NCBI RefSeq assembly: GCF_025698545.1
Contig: NC_068565.1
Location: forward strand, 4,402,001-4,466,000
Source: Gossypium raimondii
Lineage: Eukaryota > Streptophyta > Magnoliopsida > Malvales > Malvaceae
Length of the DNA stretch: 64,000 bases
Reading direction: 5' to 3'
The notes below the pieces were generated by a model, which saw only the letters and a program-made list of their open reading frames with translations, made no database searches and was not told the DNA's origin. Positions 1 through 10,295 of this stretch are shown here, piece after piece. A program made the translations under genes and the position numbers. The first letter of the stretch is position 1; every line of letters starts with the position of its first letter.

Positions 1-915
1 TAAGATAAGCAAATAAACATGCTCAAGCCAATTTGGCCAGTTGCTTAAACACATATCCTTATAAAGCATGTTAGTCATGTAATTTAAATGAATATCAAGA
101 AACATGTATGAGCTCATCAATATTCAATTTCCACATATATATATATTTATCATATCAAGTGTCCATGAACATGCACATATCATATCTTGTATTTCAAGTA
201 TATATTCGTAACAGTTTATCTCAATTTCATAATTTCTCATATCAGAACTTTGCCCATTGAATCATTTATAATATCGATGGATACACGGGTAGTACACACG
301 AAGTGTACAAATCTGAAATCCGTCAATTCACATTCGGGAGTGCTCATAAGAGCACATAAACGGGAAGCTCTCTCTCGAGCCATATAACAAGAAGCTCGTA
401 TGAGCTGTATAACGGGAAGCTTATCCGGGCTGTATAACGGGAAGCTCATAAGAGCCATAATTAGGAAGCTCATGCGAGCCAATAACGGGTAGCTCTGAAG
501 AGCCATTAATTGGGAAGCTTCGGATAGCCATATATCAGGAAGTTCAAGCGAGCCATATTGGGAAGCTCCGAAGAGCCATTAATCAAGAAGCTCACAAAGA
601 GCTTTTAATCGGGAAGCTTCGAAGAGCCATATATCGAGACGCTCATAAGAGCTGTGATGTGTCCACAACACATGCAGGATCACAACCAATCGGGATGCTC
701 CGAAGAGCTATTAACGAGAAGCTCGCAAGAACCATATAACGAGAAGCTAATGAGAGCTAATAAAAGGACGCTCTTTCGAGCTGTGGTGTGTCCGCAACAT
801 ATGCAGGACCACAACCAATACGGGAACCCTATATCCATCGAATTTTATTTGTTCAAACGATACTTAATACTTATCATATATTTTTCGGATATGTGATCAA
901 TTTCATAAACATGGC
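1..915 (+). repeat. Left part of an old plus-strand LTR (Ty3/gypsy, probably chromovirus type)
   Basis: No coding frame of interest. The stretch holds a degenerate tandem array of short GAAGCTC palindromes and two copies of a segment starting GTGTCCRCAACAYATGCAGGA (about 655 and 787). It stops abruptly at a minus-strand solo LTR and seems to resume after 3560, so the two parts look like one LTR of about 2 kb or more whose start lies before the window. Assignment to a chromovirus-like family is from general recognition of cotton LTRs and is an inference. Confidence 0.5.
335..785. repeat. Degenerate tandem array of about 30-bp units with palindromic cores
   Basis: About fourteen units follow the pattern GGGAAGCTC, four variable bases, GAGCC, then an AT-rich linker with TAAC or ATAT. 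Each core can pair with itself (AGCTC against GAGCT). Examples are at about 337, 395, 440, 470, 505, 565, 590, 620 and 700. The array lies inside the old LTR and has no coding potential. Confidence 0.75.
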
Positions 916-1269
916 TGTTGTCAACTTGGGTTTTGAAAAATGAAATCGAATGTGGGAGTCGCCACTAATCTTTTTTTGATAAGGTGTGATGGATCACCTT
1001 AAAAAGTGGTTGTTTTTAATAAACGATTTGATTTTATTAAAACAAAAATTTTGGTCTACGAAATTCAGAAAAATGGGTTCGGGAGTCGGTTACGTACGAT
1101 GAAAGATTAGCACCTTCGTAACGCCCAAAAATTGGTACCTAGTTGATTAGTTATTGTCTTGATGTCGAAAATGAAAATCTTTAAAGAATTTTAAAATACG
1201 ATCCTTATATTAAAATGTTGAAAATTTTGGGGAAAAGAGGCATATTTCACGTTAATCGAGAAAAAGAAT

Positions 1270-1710
1270 CATATCCAGTAAGTTAGGACACAATGTCTCG
1301 AATTCCCGATACGCGAACGAATGCCAAAAATTTACTTATTTAAAAGATATCATCTCAGATTTTAGAAAAAAGGGATCAGGCCCAGTAAATTAGGACTTGA
1401 TCTTTTCTTAATTTCCGAGGTCGTTTAAAGCTTAGGTTTGAAAAAAAGACTCGTGTATTTGGATTCATCGTGAAAATCGAGACCCAATAAGTTAGGGTAC
1501 GACCTTCTTGAATTTCCAAATGAAAAATACTATATTTATTATTTTTTTTAAAAAAATACTCATTTCGAGAAAACAACGTGTCATATCCAATGTGTTAGGA
1601 CACGACTTATTGAATTCCCGATAATGAACTTTTTACTTATGTTTTTTGATTAAAGGGCATTCTCGATTATTTAGATTCAACGAAGAAAATCGGAACCCAA
1701 TACGTTAGGG
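1270..1710 (-). repeat. Five LTR sub-repeats of about 105 bp
   Basis: A motif close to CCCARTAAGTTAGGRC recurs at about 1275, 1382, 1483, 1586 and 1696, spaced 101-110 bp. Each copy is followed by a TCGAATTYCC-like block. Related repeats with the same spacing occur in the solo LTR at 5799 and in the LTRs of the large element, but with three copies each. Confidence 0.75.
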
Positions 1711-3250
1711 CTCAATCCTCTCGAAGATTCCAAATACCGAGTATTGCTTTTATTTTCAAAATTTTCCTTTTTCAAGAATCTGAGTAAAAATGAATGTAAT
1801 GGAATAACAATGATGATAATCAAACAAACAAACAAACAAATAAATAAATAAATAAATAATAAGACCAAAAAATTTCAATCATGCAGACACAATGACAAAT
1901 AATAAACAAATAAAAACTAAAACATAAATAATAATAATAAACATGTAAACAAATAAATGAATGAACAAAATGAACAAAATTATAAAATATAAAAGACATA
2001 TATATATGTATAAAATTATGGAAAATATGAAAACATATGTATGTACACATATTCTAAAACTATTATACATGAAAATATGTATATATATATATATATTTTA
2101 AAGTTATAGAATATAAAATGTATATGTATGTATAAATATAAAACATAAAATATATGTGCGTGTATAATATATATATATATATATATTATATTATATTAGA
2201 TACTTCCATATAAAAGATAGTGATATATCAAGGGTGAATAAAATATATAAAAGAAAACACATAAACATCAAATATACGTAAAGATAAAATACAATAAAGA
2301 TTAACAATGGTATACCACCAAAAATGAGTAATAACGTATAAACTTTCAAAAGAAGCTTAAAACAATCATACATATATAATAAAATAGTATATACACAAAG
2401 TAAGTACATATATAAACGAACCATCATTAATAATAATAATAATAATAATAAACCAATAAAAACATATATATATATAAAAAGGAAGGATTAAATCGCAATT
2501 AAAACTAAATTAATAGGAAACAACTGCAATTAAAATAAAGAGCGGGATTAAGACGCAATACACAGATTATATAGGGGGTCGGATTGAAATATTCCCTTAC
2601 ACCCCAAAACGCTGCGCGGTGAAATGGATTAAAATGGGACAACATCAAAATGCGGGACAAATTTATAAAATAAAGAAAAAACGATCTAAAACTACGAAAC
2701 AAATTAGGGGGACTAATAGCGAAAATTACCCATTAGGGCAAGAACGCGCGGACCCTGCCTGCGAGTTGGGTCAACGTGCGGATCTTCCCTCATTAAAACG
2801 GCGCCGTTTTGATAGTTTTATTTAAACTAAAATTTTTACAAAAAACAAAAAAAATTCATTTGCAGCTAGAAATAAAAAAAAAAAACTCAAACACTTTCTC
2901 TTCTCTGTTAGGGTTTCAAAATCCCTTTTGGGCCGTCGCCATTTTGACCCCTTTCGCCGCGGTTCTACCGCGATTGGCGGTCAGAGGCGCGGCTAAGCCG
3001 CTTCAATCTCCCTGAAGCCGATTTGGAGGTAAGGTAAAACATCCATTTCCTTTTCTTTTTTTTTTCATTAATAGTTTTTTTTTAAAACTAACAGATTTAT
3101 AAAAAAGGGAAACAAAAATAAAAATGAATAAAACAAAAAACAACACAAGAAAAAGAATGAAGAAAAACAACAACCTTTTGTTTTCTTTTTGATTTCTAAT
3201 GTCTGTTCAAACTAGAAGACAAAGAATAACCCTTTTACAAACTATTTTTG

Positions 3251-3264
3251 GGCTATTTATAGCC
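3251..3264 (-). promoter_or_regulatory. TATA box in a short inverted repeat (solo LTR)
   Basis: On the minus strand the sequence is GGCTATAAATAGCC: a TATAAAT core flanked by arms GGCTA and TAGCC. It sits near the start of the LTR, where the U3 promoter is expected. The same layout with different arm sequences is found in the other two LTR families of the window. Confidence 0.6.
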
Positions 3265-3560
3265 GATAAAAAAAATACATGCTTTTTCTGTTTTTTTTTC
3301 TTTTGTTCTTGCTTGCGTGCTTGTTTTGTTTTGCAGGGGGTTAGTGGCCGGTGGCAGAGAGCAGGTGCGGTGGCAGAGCAGGTGGATAGAGGGTCGGTGG
3401 CTGAAGACCCTAGGTGCGGCGCACCTAGGGTTGCTGCTGCTTTTTCTTTTTCTTTTCTGAACATGGGCTAGGGTAGTTGGGTGTATTGGGTTTGGGCTTT
3501 TAGATTTTGGGCTTATGGTATGGTTTGGGTATTGGGAGTTTGGGCTAGGGCAATAGTACA

Positions 3561-4634
3561 ATCACACACAATAATAATATTCAATTTAAAACATATAAAT
3601 TCTTAATTTAGTAACACGAACTTACCTTGACAAGTGTTTGTAATATACTAATCCGATACTTTTTCCTTTCCTCGATCCAATTCTGTATTTGTTCTATCTG
3701 GATCTATACAAGTAAATTTAACTCAATTTAATAAAATTCATATTCAATTCAATCCAATTCACATCTTAGGAAAATTACCATTTTGCCTTTATACTTTTAT
3801 TTAATTACGATTTTGTCCCTAGACTCGGAAAATGAAAGTCATACAATTTAATTCTTATTCCAAGCCTAGTCAATTTTTACATGTAACACTAACAGCCTAT
3901 GTATTCACAAAATTTATAATTTTTCCATGAATTTTACAACTTTTCAATTTAGTCCCTAAATTATAATTTCATCAAAATTCTCTTTACAAAAGTTGTTTAT
4001 CTATCAACAACCTTTCATTTTCTACCATAAAATTTCATAATTCATACATACTCATCCATGGAAAAACTTTAATACTTTGATAACTTTTCAAATTAACCCT
4101 CGAGATAGATTAAGTTATTACGATCTCGGAAATATAAAAATTAGTAAAAACGGGACAAGAATGCTTACCTAATTAGGCCAAATAAGTTTCTCTTTCTTCA
4201 ATTCTCCATGGCTAGGGTTTACATCTTTTTAACTTGGGACAGATGATGAAATAAGATGATATTAGATTTTTATCATCTTTAATTATTTCTATTTCCAATT
4301 TAGTCATTTTCTTTATTTAATTTTCCATGGATGAATCATCATACTTATCTACTAACTCCTCTTAATGGTCTATTTACCATATAAGGACCTCAAATTTTGA
4401 ATTCCATAGCTATTTGACCCCTTTAGCTACAAGAATTTAACTTTTACACTTTATGCAATTTGGTCCTTTCTATCAATTAAACATATAATCAATAAAATTT
4501 TCTTAATGAAATTTTTATACGACATTCCTATCATAATGCGGACCATGCAATAATATTAAAATAATTTTCCTTTCGAACTCGGAATTGTGGTCTCGAAACC
4601 ACTGTTTCGATTTCACTGAAAATGATCTGTTATA
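3561..4634 (+). repeat. Right part of the old plus-strand LTR
   Basis: AT-rich, without coding frames. It resembles the second half of a common cotton gypsy LTR, ending near GTCTCGAAACCACTG and CTGTTATA at about 4634, where an LTR would end in CTGTTACA. The left part is at 1-915. No primer site or internal region follows, so this copy too has lost its body. Confidence 0.45.
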
Positions 4635-5793
4635 GCTAATCTCTTCAGAAAAATACCTAAAAGAGTGTCACTAATTTACCCAATAAAATAGAAAAATTCA
4701 AATGCTAAAGAAACTAAAAAAATAGTCCACCAAGTGCGACACAAACAACCTATACAAACAACCCCTATAACAGTGTTTTGATAAACTTTAATCTCTCATT
4801 TAAAAAATGAATTTATCACTTCAAATATCTTGAGTAATTATCGATAAGAACCTTCATAAAAAATTTCTTAACAACTTCAAACACTTTGAAGGATAAGGAT
4901 AATGATGAGTATCCACAAAAATTCAAACTCATTGAAAGATAATGATCACCACATGTTGTAACTCAAAGTTACTTCCTTATTTGTTGGTCCACAAGATTAA
5001 ATTATAGGTTATGTCATTAAAAAATCAAACATGTCCACACAAAAACTTTGACTGCACCAAAGCTGTTGTTCTATCTGATGTTTAAACATGAAGTGGAGCA
5101 AGAGAAGTAGTCAAAGTTCCAACAATCTCCCCTTTGATATTTTGACAAAACTAACAACAAATAATTAGCTTTTAATCCAAACAAGTCAAGTATGAAAGGA
5201 ACAAGAATATGTTTTTACCTAAGAGGTAGAACCATGATCGAACATACACTCCTCATGATATCAACAAACAAGTTTATTTGTTCATCACATAATCAATCAA
5301 GAAAGTGCCAAAGTCATCAAAGCTAAATTCAAGGGATGTAGAGCATGACATATAAGCTAAACAAAACAAATATCATAACCAATATAAATCAGGATGATCA
5401 AATCGAAAATACTATTACCAAGAGATTTTCATTTTTTAAACAAATCTTTCATCCAAAGCCTTTACGCTGTATTTGAATTTCAATATTAATTGAATTCATT
5501 TAAGCTTCCAAGAACTCCAACACTTAAGTGTTTTGGGTAGTCAAAACAAAAGAATCCATCTCTTCAATATCATGACCAAACCAGATCAGCACATTAACCT
5601 CCTAAAACCAACAATATCAGTTCAAAGTATAGAAATATTGAAATCAATCATAAGTAAAATCAACAGTATTATCCCCTTACTTTATTCATCCCAATCAATT
5701 TCCATCATGTTATTTAGAGGGATGAGATTAAATGCAATATCAACAATAAGGGTCATATCTCATGGAACAACAAGTAATTTTTTCACGAAATTT
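4635..5793 (-). mobile_element. Copia (SIRE-like) remnant: 3' LTR and end of internal region
   Basis: On the minus strand a polypurine tract, AAAGGGGAGATTG (about 5125-5137), is followed directly by TGTTGGAACTTTGAC at 5124, the pattern at the 3' LTR boundary of SIRE-type Copia elements. So 4635-5124 is a minus-strand LTR piece with an uncertain far end, and 5125-5793 is the end of the internal region. The segment 5130-5340 is similar to 43456-43640, 47976-48150 and 61257-61440. A solo LTR at 5799 splits the remnant; its internal part resumes at 8239. Confidence 0.55.
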
Positions 5794-6159
5794 AGAAGTG
5801 TTGACACCATTTTTTTGATTGAAAAAGGGGTCGACTTGGTTTTTGAAAATGAAAACGAAAAAAAGGGAGTCGCCACCAATCCTTTTTGATAAGGTGTGAT
5901 CGGGTCACCTTGAAAAGTGGTTGTTTTTAATAAACGATTTGATTTTATTAAAACAACAGTTTTGGTCCACGAAATTCAAAAAACGAGTTCGAGTCGTTAT
6001 GCATTACGAGGAAGGATTAGCACCTCGACACGCCCAAAATTGGTACCTAGTTGATTACTTAATGTCTTAGTGTCGAAAAACTTAAAACTTTAAAGAAATT
6101 TAAAATACGATCCTTAAAAAAAACTCGAATGGCATGGATTAAAATTCACGAGGATATTT

Positions 6160-6475
6160 GGCAATTTGGTTAAACGAGAAATCGAAACCCAGCACATTAG
6201 GGCACGTTCCTCGAATTTCCAAACGCAAAACATTGCCTTATTTTGAAATTTTTGGAAGGATATTTAGTTATTTGGTTGAATGAGAAAAATCGACACCCAG
6301 CACCTTAGGGCATGTTTTCTCGAATTTCCAAACGCAAAACATTGCCATATTTTGAAATTTTTTAAAAAGGATATTAAGCCATTTGGTTGAACGAGAAAAA
6401 TCGACACCCAGCACCTTAGGGCATGTTTTCTCGAATTTCCAAACGCTAAATATTGCCTCGATTAGAAATATTTTC
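6160..6475 (-). repeat. Three tandem LTR sub-repeats of about 110 bp
   Basis: The blocks CCCAGCACMTTAGGGCA and TCTCGAATTTCCAAACGC recur at about 6188, 6297 and 6407. The second and third copies are nearly identical over the whole unit. They correspond to the five units in the first solo LTR and three in the big element's LTR. Confidence 0.8.
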
Positions 6476-6966
6476 CTTTTTGAAACATGATATTTATGTG
6501 CACAATGGAATAATAAACATGATAATGTGAATAAAAAATGAACAAAAACGAATAATAAAATAAATCATGCATATACCATAGCAAATAAATAAATAAATAA
6601 ATTATAGCATAAAAAATGGACATATAAATAAATACATAAAAATAAAGGAAAATATATGAAAATTATAAAATATGAAAAATATGCATATGTATATTTTAAA
6701 ATTATTAAAATAAAATAAAAATATATATGAGTATGTATACATATATTCATGAGGAAAAGGAGTATATAGATATACATATATAAATATGTACATATAAAAA
6801 GTATTTAATATATATTAAATAAATTATATATGAAATATATATAAGCACTTATATAATAATAATATAATATAATATGACACATATATTTAAAATTACATAA
6901 GTAAATATAAATAGAAATATAATGATAATAATAATATTAATATTAATAATAATAGTAAAGATGATG

Positions 6967-7005
<39 letters not shown>

Positions 7006-7808
7006 TTAAAAATAATAATGTTAAAAATAATTAGCTAAATAATAAAAGATGCTAAAATAGATTGAATCGCAATAAATACAAAGATATAGGGCCAATTCGA
7101 AATAAAAAAACAAAAAAGGATTAAATCGCAACTCGCGCCAAACAGAGAGGGACCAAAACAGTAAATAGACGGAGTCCCAAAACACGGTGCTTTAGTGGAC
7201 TAAAATGAAACAACGATAAAACTATACAGCTAAATTAAAAATAAAGAAAAGAAGGAAAGGGGGCAAATTGCAACGCGCTGCAAAATTGGAGGGACCGCGC
7301 CCGCAAATAGCCCTTTAAAGAAAACACGCGGATCTTGGAGTGGGTCAGGTCTGTTGGATCGGGTTTAAAGCCAAAACGGCATCGTTTTGGTGCCTGAGAG
7401 GCATGCCCAAAACGACACCGTTTTAAATACCTATATAAATCAAATTTTCTTCTTAAAACTTCATTTTTTGCCTTCTCTCTTAAAAAAATTTGATTTTCTC
7501 TCAAAAACCCCTCCCCTCTCAAATGTCCGGCCTGGACTCTGGCAAGGAGAGCCGCCGTCGAGCCATTGCTCGGTGGCCGGAAAATCCAAAAAAGGTATTT
7601 TTTTTTGCTTTTTTTATACGATATATATATAGTTTAAAAAAAAAATAAAAGAAACAAAATCAAATACAAAATAGTTTCGAAAGAAAAAATAAAAATAAAA
7701 ATAGAAAAGGAAAATAGATATACCGAAAAGGGTTTTTGAATCTGCTTTTTGTTTTTTTATTTCTTCCAATTGTGAAAGAGGGGCCGAACCCCTTACATTC
7801 GTTTGGTT

Positions 7809-7825
7809 TCGGCTTTTATAGCCGA
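7809..7825 (-). promoter_or_regulatory. TATA box inside an inverted repeat (second solo LTR)
   Basis: On the minus strand the sequence is TCGGCTATAAAAGCCGA: 6-bp perfect arms around a TATAAAA core. It lies about 410 bp after the LTR start, in line with a U3 promoter. Confidence 0.65.
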
Positions 7826-8238
7826 TTTTAACATTTTTTTATCTATGTCTACTGTTTGTTGTTGCGTGTTGGTTTCTCTTCTTGCAGGTGCAAGTGGCCG
7901 ACGTGACAGTGGCAGGTGGAGCAGGTGGCGCTGGTCAGAGGCGTCTGAAGGCTTGCTAGGGGCGGTGGCAGTACTAGGGTTTCAGAAAAGTTGAAACCCT
8001 AGTTTGACAAATTGGTTTTGGGCCTGTGCATTTTGGGCTTCGGGTTTTGGGCTGTATTTGGGTTAGTTTTAGGTGGGTTTGGGTTTAATTTGTTTAAGGT
8101 CTGTTGTTTATGTTTTGGGTATTGGGTTTTGTAATTGGGCTTGGGTAGGTTAATTGGGTTTGTGGTTTGGGTTGTAATTGGGTTTTGCTTGGGTAGTGGG
8201 CTGAAATGGGTTAGGTCAAAATGGGCCTGTACAAGAAG

Positions 8239-8700
8239 TTTGTCCAATACTTAATAAATCTTCAATATTATCTCCATCAGTTGCAACTTCATGCTTCACA
8301 CAAGCATCAATCAAACACCGAACTTTATAACTCAAATGTGCTCGATCCTTCCTCATCCAAATCTACCTATGTCTTGGTCTCCTTGTTTTAGTTTTAGTTT
8401 GAAATGTTTAGAAACTGAGATAAACTTTTTCCAATCTCGCATCAATATCTTAAAATAGCGGGGTCTGATGTGCCTTCTTTCCCACAATAATTACATATGA
8501 ATTTTCTTTTCTCCTAGTTACATATAGTTGTTATATAGGTGTTCATTAACTGTTGCAACATTAGATTGAATGCTTTTTATACTTCTTCTTTGATGATTTA
8601 ACTCTGGCTGGTTTGCTTTCATAGTTCATTCATTTTAACAATCGTCTCATTTGTATTTAATACTTGCGTTAACCTTTTTAATGAAATGCAAAGGTGAGAG
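8239..8700 (-). pseudogene. Copia gag remnant with degenerate zinc knuckle
   Basis: On the minus strand near 8460-8505 the frame reads KFICNYCGKEGTSDP, which looks like a Copia gag zinc knuckle (CX2CX3GHX4C) that has lost its histidine. Downstream, in another frame (about 8245-8390), IWMRKDRAHLSYKVRC resembles the WVRKD segment that follows the knuckle in SIRE-type gag. Frames are broken several times. The piece continues the remnant interrupted at 5794, so gag is nearly joined to the 3' end and the pol region is deleted. Homology is judged by eye. Confidence 0.45.
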
Positions 8701-10290
8701 TGTGAACCATACGCAGCCAACTAGCTTATTGTTAAGCTTTTAATCTTTTATTTTCCGTCTAATTAATGAATGATTTTAGTATTTTAAAGTTATCTTTACG
8801 CTTTAGTTGGCGGACTTCTAGGTTATGGATGGCCATTATTTGGTGTCACAGTAGAATTTACATGCGACATATCATTGACGGTATGAATCAATGTAGTCAT
8901 ACGTCCTGCTTTAGTCATTTTATTATCCAACATCTCATTGAAGCATTAAACTTTCCAAGAGAAACAAATGTTAAGGATTATGAGATATAAAATGAGTGGG
9001 AAACTCGTGATATATAAAAAAGGTGGTGGAAAAGGAACTGAAATGATCCAATTTTTTAATTGAGAATTTAATTTATTAAATTTTTATATTTAGGATCAAA
9101 TTAATATAGCTTGTAAATATTAAAGAGCTAAACTTGTTATTAGACCAATAAAAAACTCATTTTAACACTTCATTAAATTTCAAACGATTGTTCATAATTG
9201 ATGATAAAAATTGATTTTGAATAGTTTAATGACTAAATTATAAGAGAGATTACATTGTCCATTCCATGTCCTTTGGAGATGTTCATCTCTCTAATACTCA
9301 TTAATCTATTTCCGGTTCATTTCTTTCGAATCATTTAATATTTTTTACTATTTTTAATTCTTTAATACATATATTTTGGTTTTATTTATAATTAATTTAT
9401 ACTTTTAGATTTTCTAATTATTATTATAATTTTATTCAAAATAAATATTTTAAAATTTTTCCTTTTTTTAAAAAAATTTAGAATTAGAACTACAATGACA
9501 AATTTTATAAATATTGAGGTCTAAATTTGTTGAATTTTTAGATTTAGGATCCAATTAATAGAATGTGTAAATATTGGAGGGCTAAATTTGTTATTAGGCT
9601 AATAAAAAAAAAGGCCCACATCACCTTTCCATTACTCATCTAATGACGACGAATGAGAGAGTGACTAAAATATTTGATTTCGAAAAGTTGAGTGATTAAA
9701 TCGAAAAACTTAATAGTTGGGTGCCCAAAATAAAACTAAAGGCATAGTTGGGTGACTATTTTTATAGTTTACCCTTATTATTATTTGGCTCTCTCTCGAA
9801 GGAAGTCCTTGATTTTTTTCTCTCTTATGAAGCTAGCCGTTGAGTTGTTTCCCATATGACTTATTATTATTTATTTTAGTTTTGTATTATTGTAAATCTT
9901 AGGCATGTTCCCGTTTTAAGAGACAAGATTTATCTTTGAATTACCTTTATCATGGAAGTCACATAGATTGTCTTGATCTTCTTCTTCTCTCTGATGGATG
10001 ATTAAAGGTTCAATTGGAAAGTTTTTTTTTTTTGGGTTATGGCATAAGACATTTCCAAATTTTTTGTAAGAGTCAGACAATTGTCAATAATGGCTAAGAC
10101 TTCCATTAGTTCATCAACAATTAACCTTTACGTGAACATTATGTGCAAGCATCTGAGATTGTGGGCTTGTTCAATCACATATTTATTTTCCACCATTTGA
10201 AATATGAAATAACGACTACAAACATTCTAAATTTTTGTTGCAATGTCTTCTAAATTTTCTTTGCTGAAACATACTTTTGATCATAATAAT
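8701..10290. other. Intergenic, AT-rich, with an old dispersed repeat
   Basis: No supportable gene. Segment 9235-9720 is similar to 29425-29895 (shared phrases such as CATCTCTCTAATACTCATCAATCTATTT and GCTAAATTTGTTATTAGG, each with changes). The end at 9740-9780 (GGGTGACTATTTTTATAGTTTACCC) resembles MITE ends found near 44600 and 49113. The stretch stops at the CATAC target site of the large element. Confidence 0.6.
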
Positions 10291-10295
10291 CATAC

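Larger units (their letters stand above)
916..3560 (-). mobile_element. Solo LTR of a Tat/Ogre-related Ty3/gypsy element
   Basis: Read on the minus strand it starts TGTACTATTGCC and ends GTTGACAACA, giving TG...CA ends. The part at 920-1200 is the reverse complement of the end of the large element's LTR (TTGGTACCAATTTTGGGCG, GGTGGCGACTCC type blocks). No primer site, coding region or second LTR adjoins it, so it reads as a solo LTR left by LTR-LTR recombination. The flanks are ATGGC and ATCAC, not a convincing target duplication, so the exact ends are less sure than for the copy at 5799. It interrupts an older plus-strand LTR. Confidence 0.7.
5799..8233 (-). mobile_element. Solo LTR of a Tat/Ogre-related element, with target duplication
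   Basis: This 2435-bp unit starts on the minus strand with TGTACAGGCCC and ends GGTGTCAACA. It is flanked by the same five bases, AGAAG, at 5794-5798 and 8234-8238, which fixes both ends. The segment 5820-6110 is similar to 920-1190 and, inverted, to the end of the big element's LTR. It contains three sub-repeats, an ATA/TAA microsatellite near 6925-7020 and a TATA box. Lacking any internal region, it is a solo LTR. It sits inside the SIRE-like remnant. Confidence 0.88.

Noticed and set aside
335-785. Palindromic units considered as a CRISPR array or as tRNA-like cloverleafs
   Set aside because: Spacers are short, AT-rich and related to each other, and no anticodon or acceptor arrangement is present; it is an LTR tandem repeat.
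1820-2427. Minus-strand ORFs rich in Y, F, I and L
   Set aside because: They lie in AT-rich TATA/AATA low-complexity LTR sequence; composition and lack of any motif show chance open frames.
5533-5889. Plus-strand ORF of 118 residues
   Set aside because: It runs across the boundary of a Copia remnant and a solo LTR (5799), so it cannot be one gene.
8766-8990. Plus-strand ORF of 74 residues
   Set aside because: No recognisable domain, no neighbouring promoter or splice context, and it sits in decayed repeat sequence.
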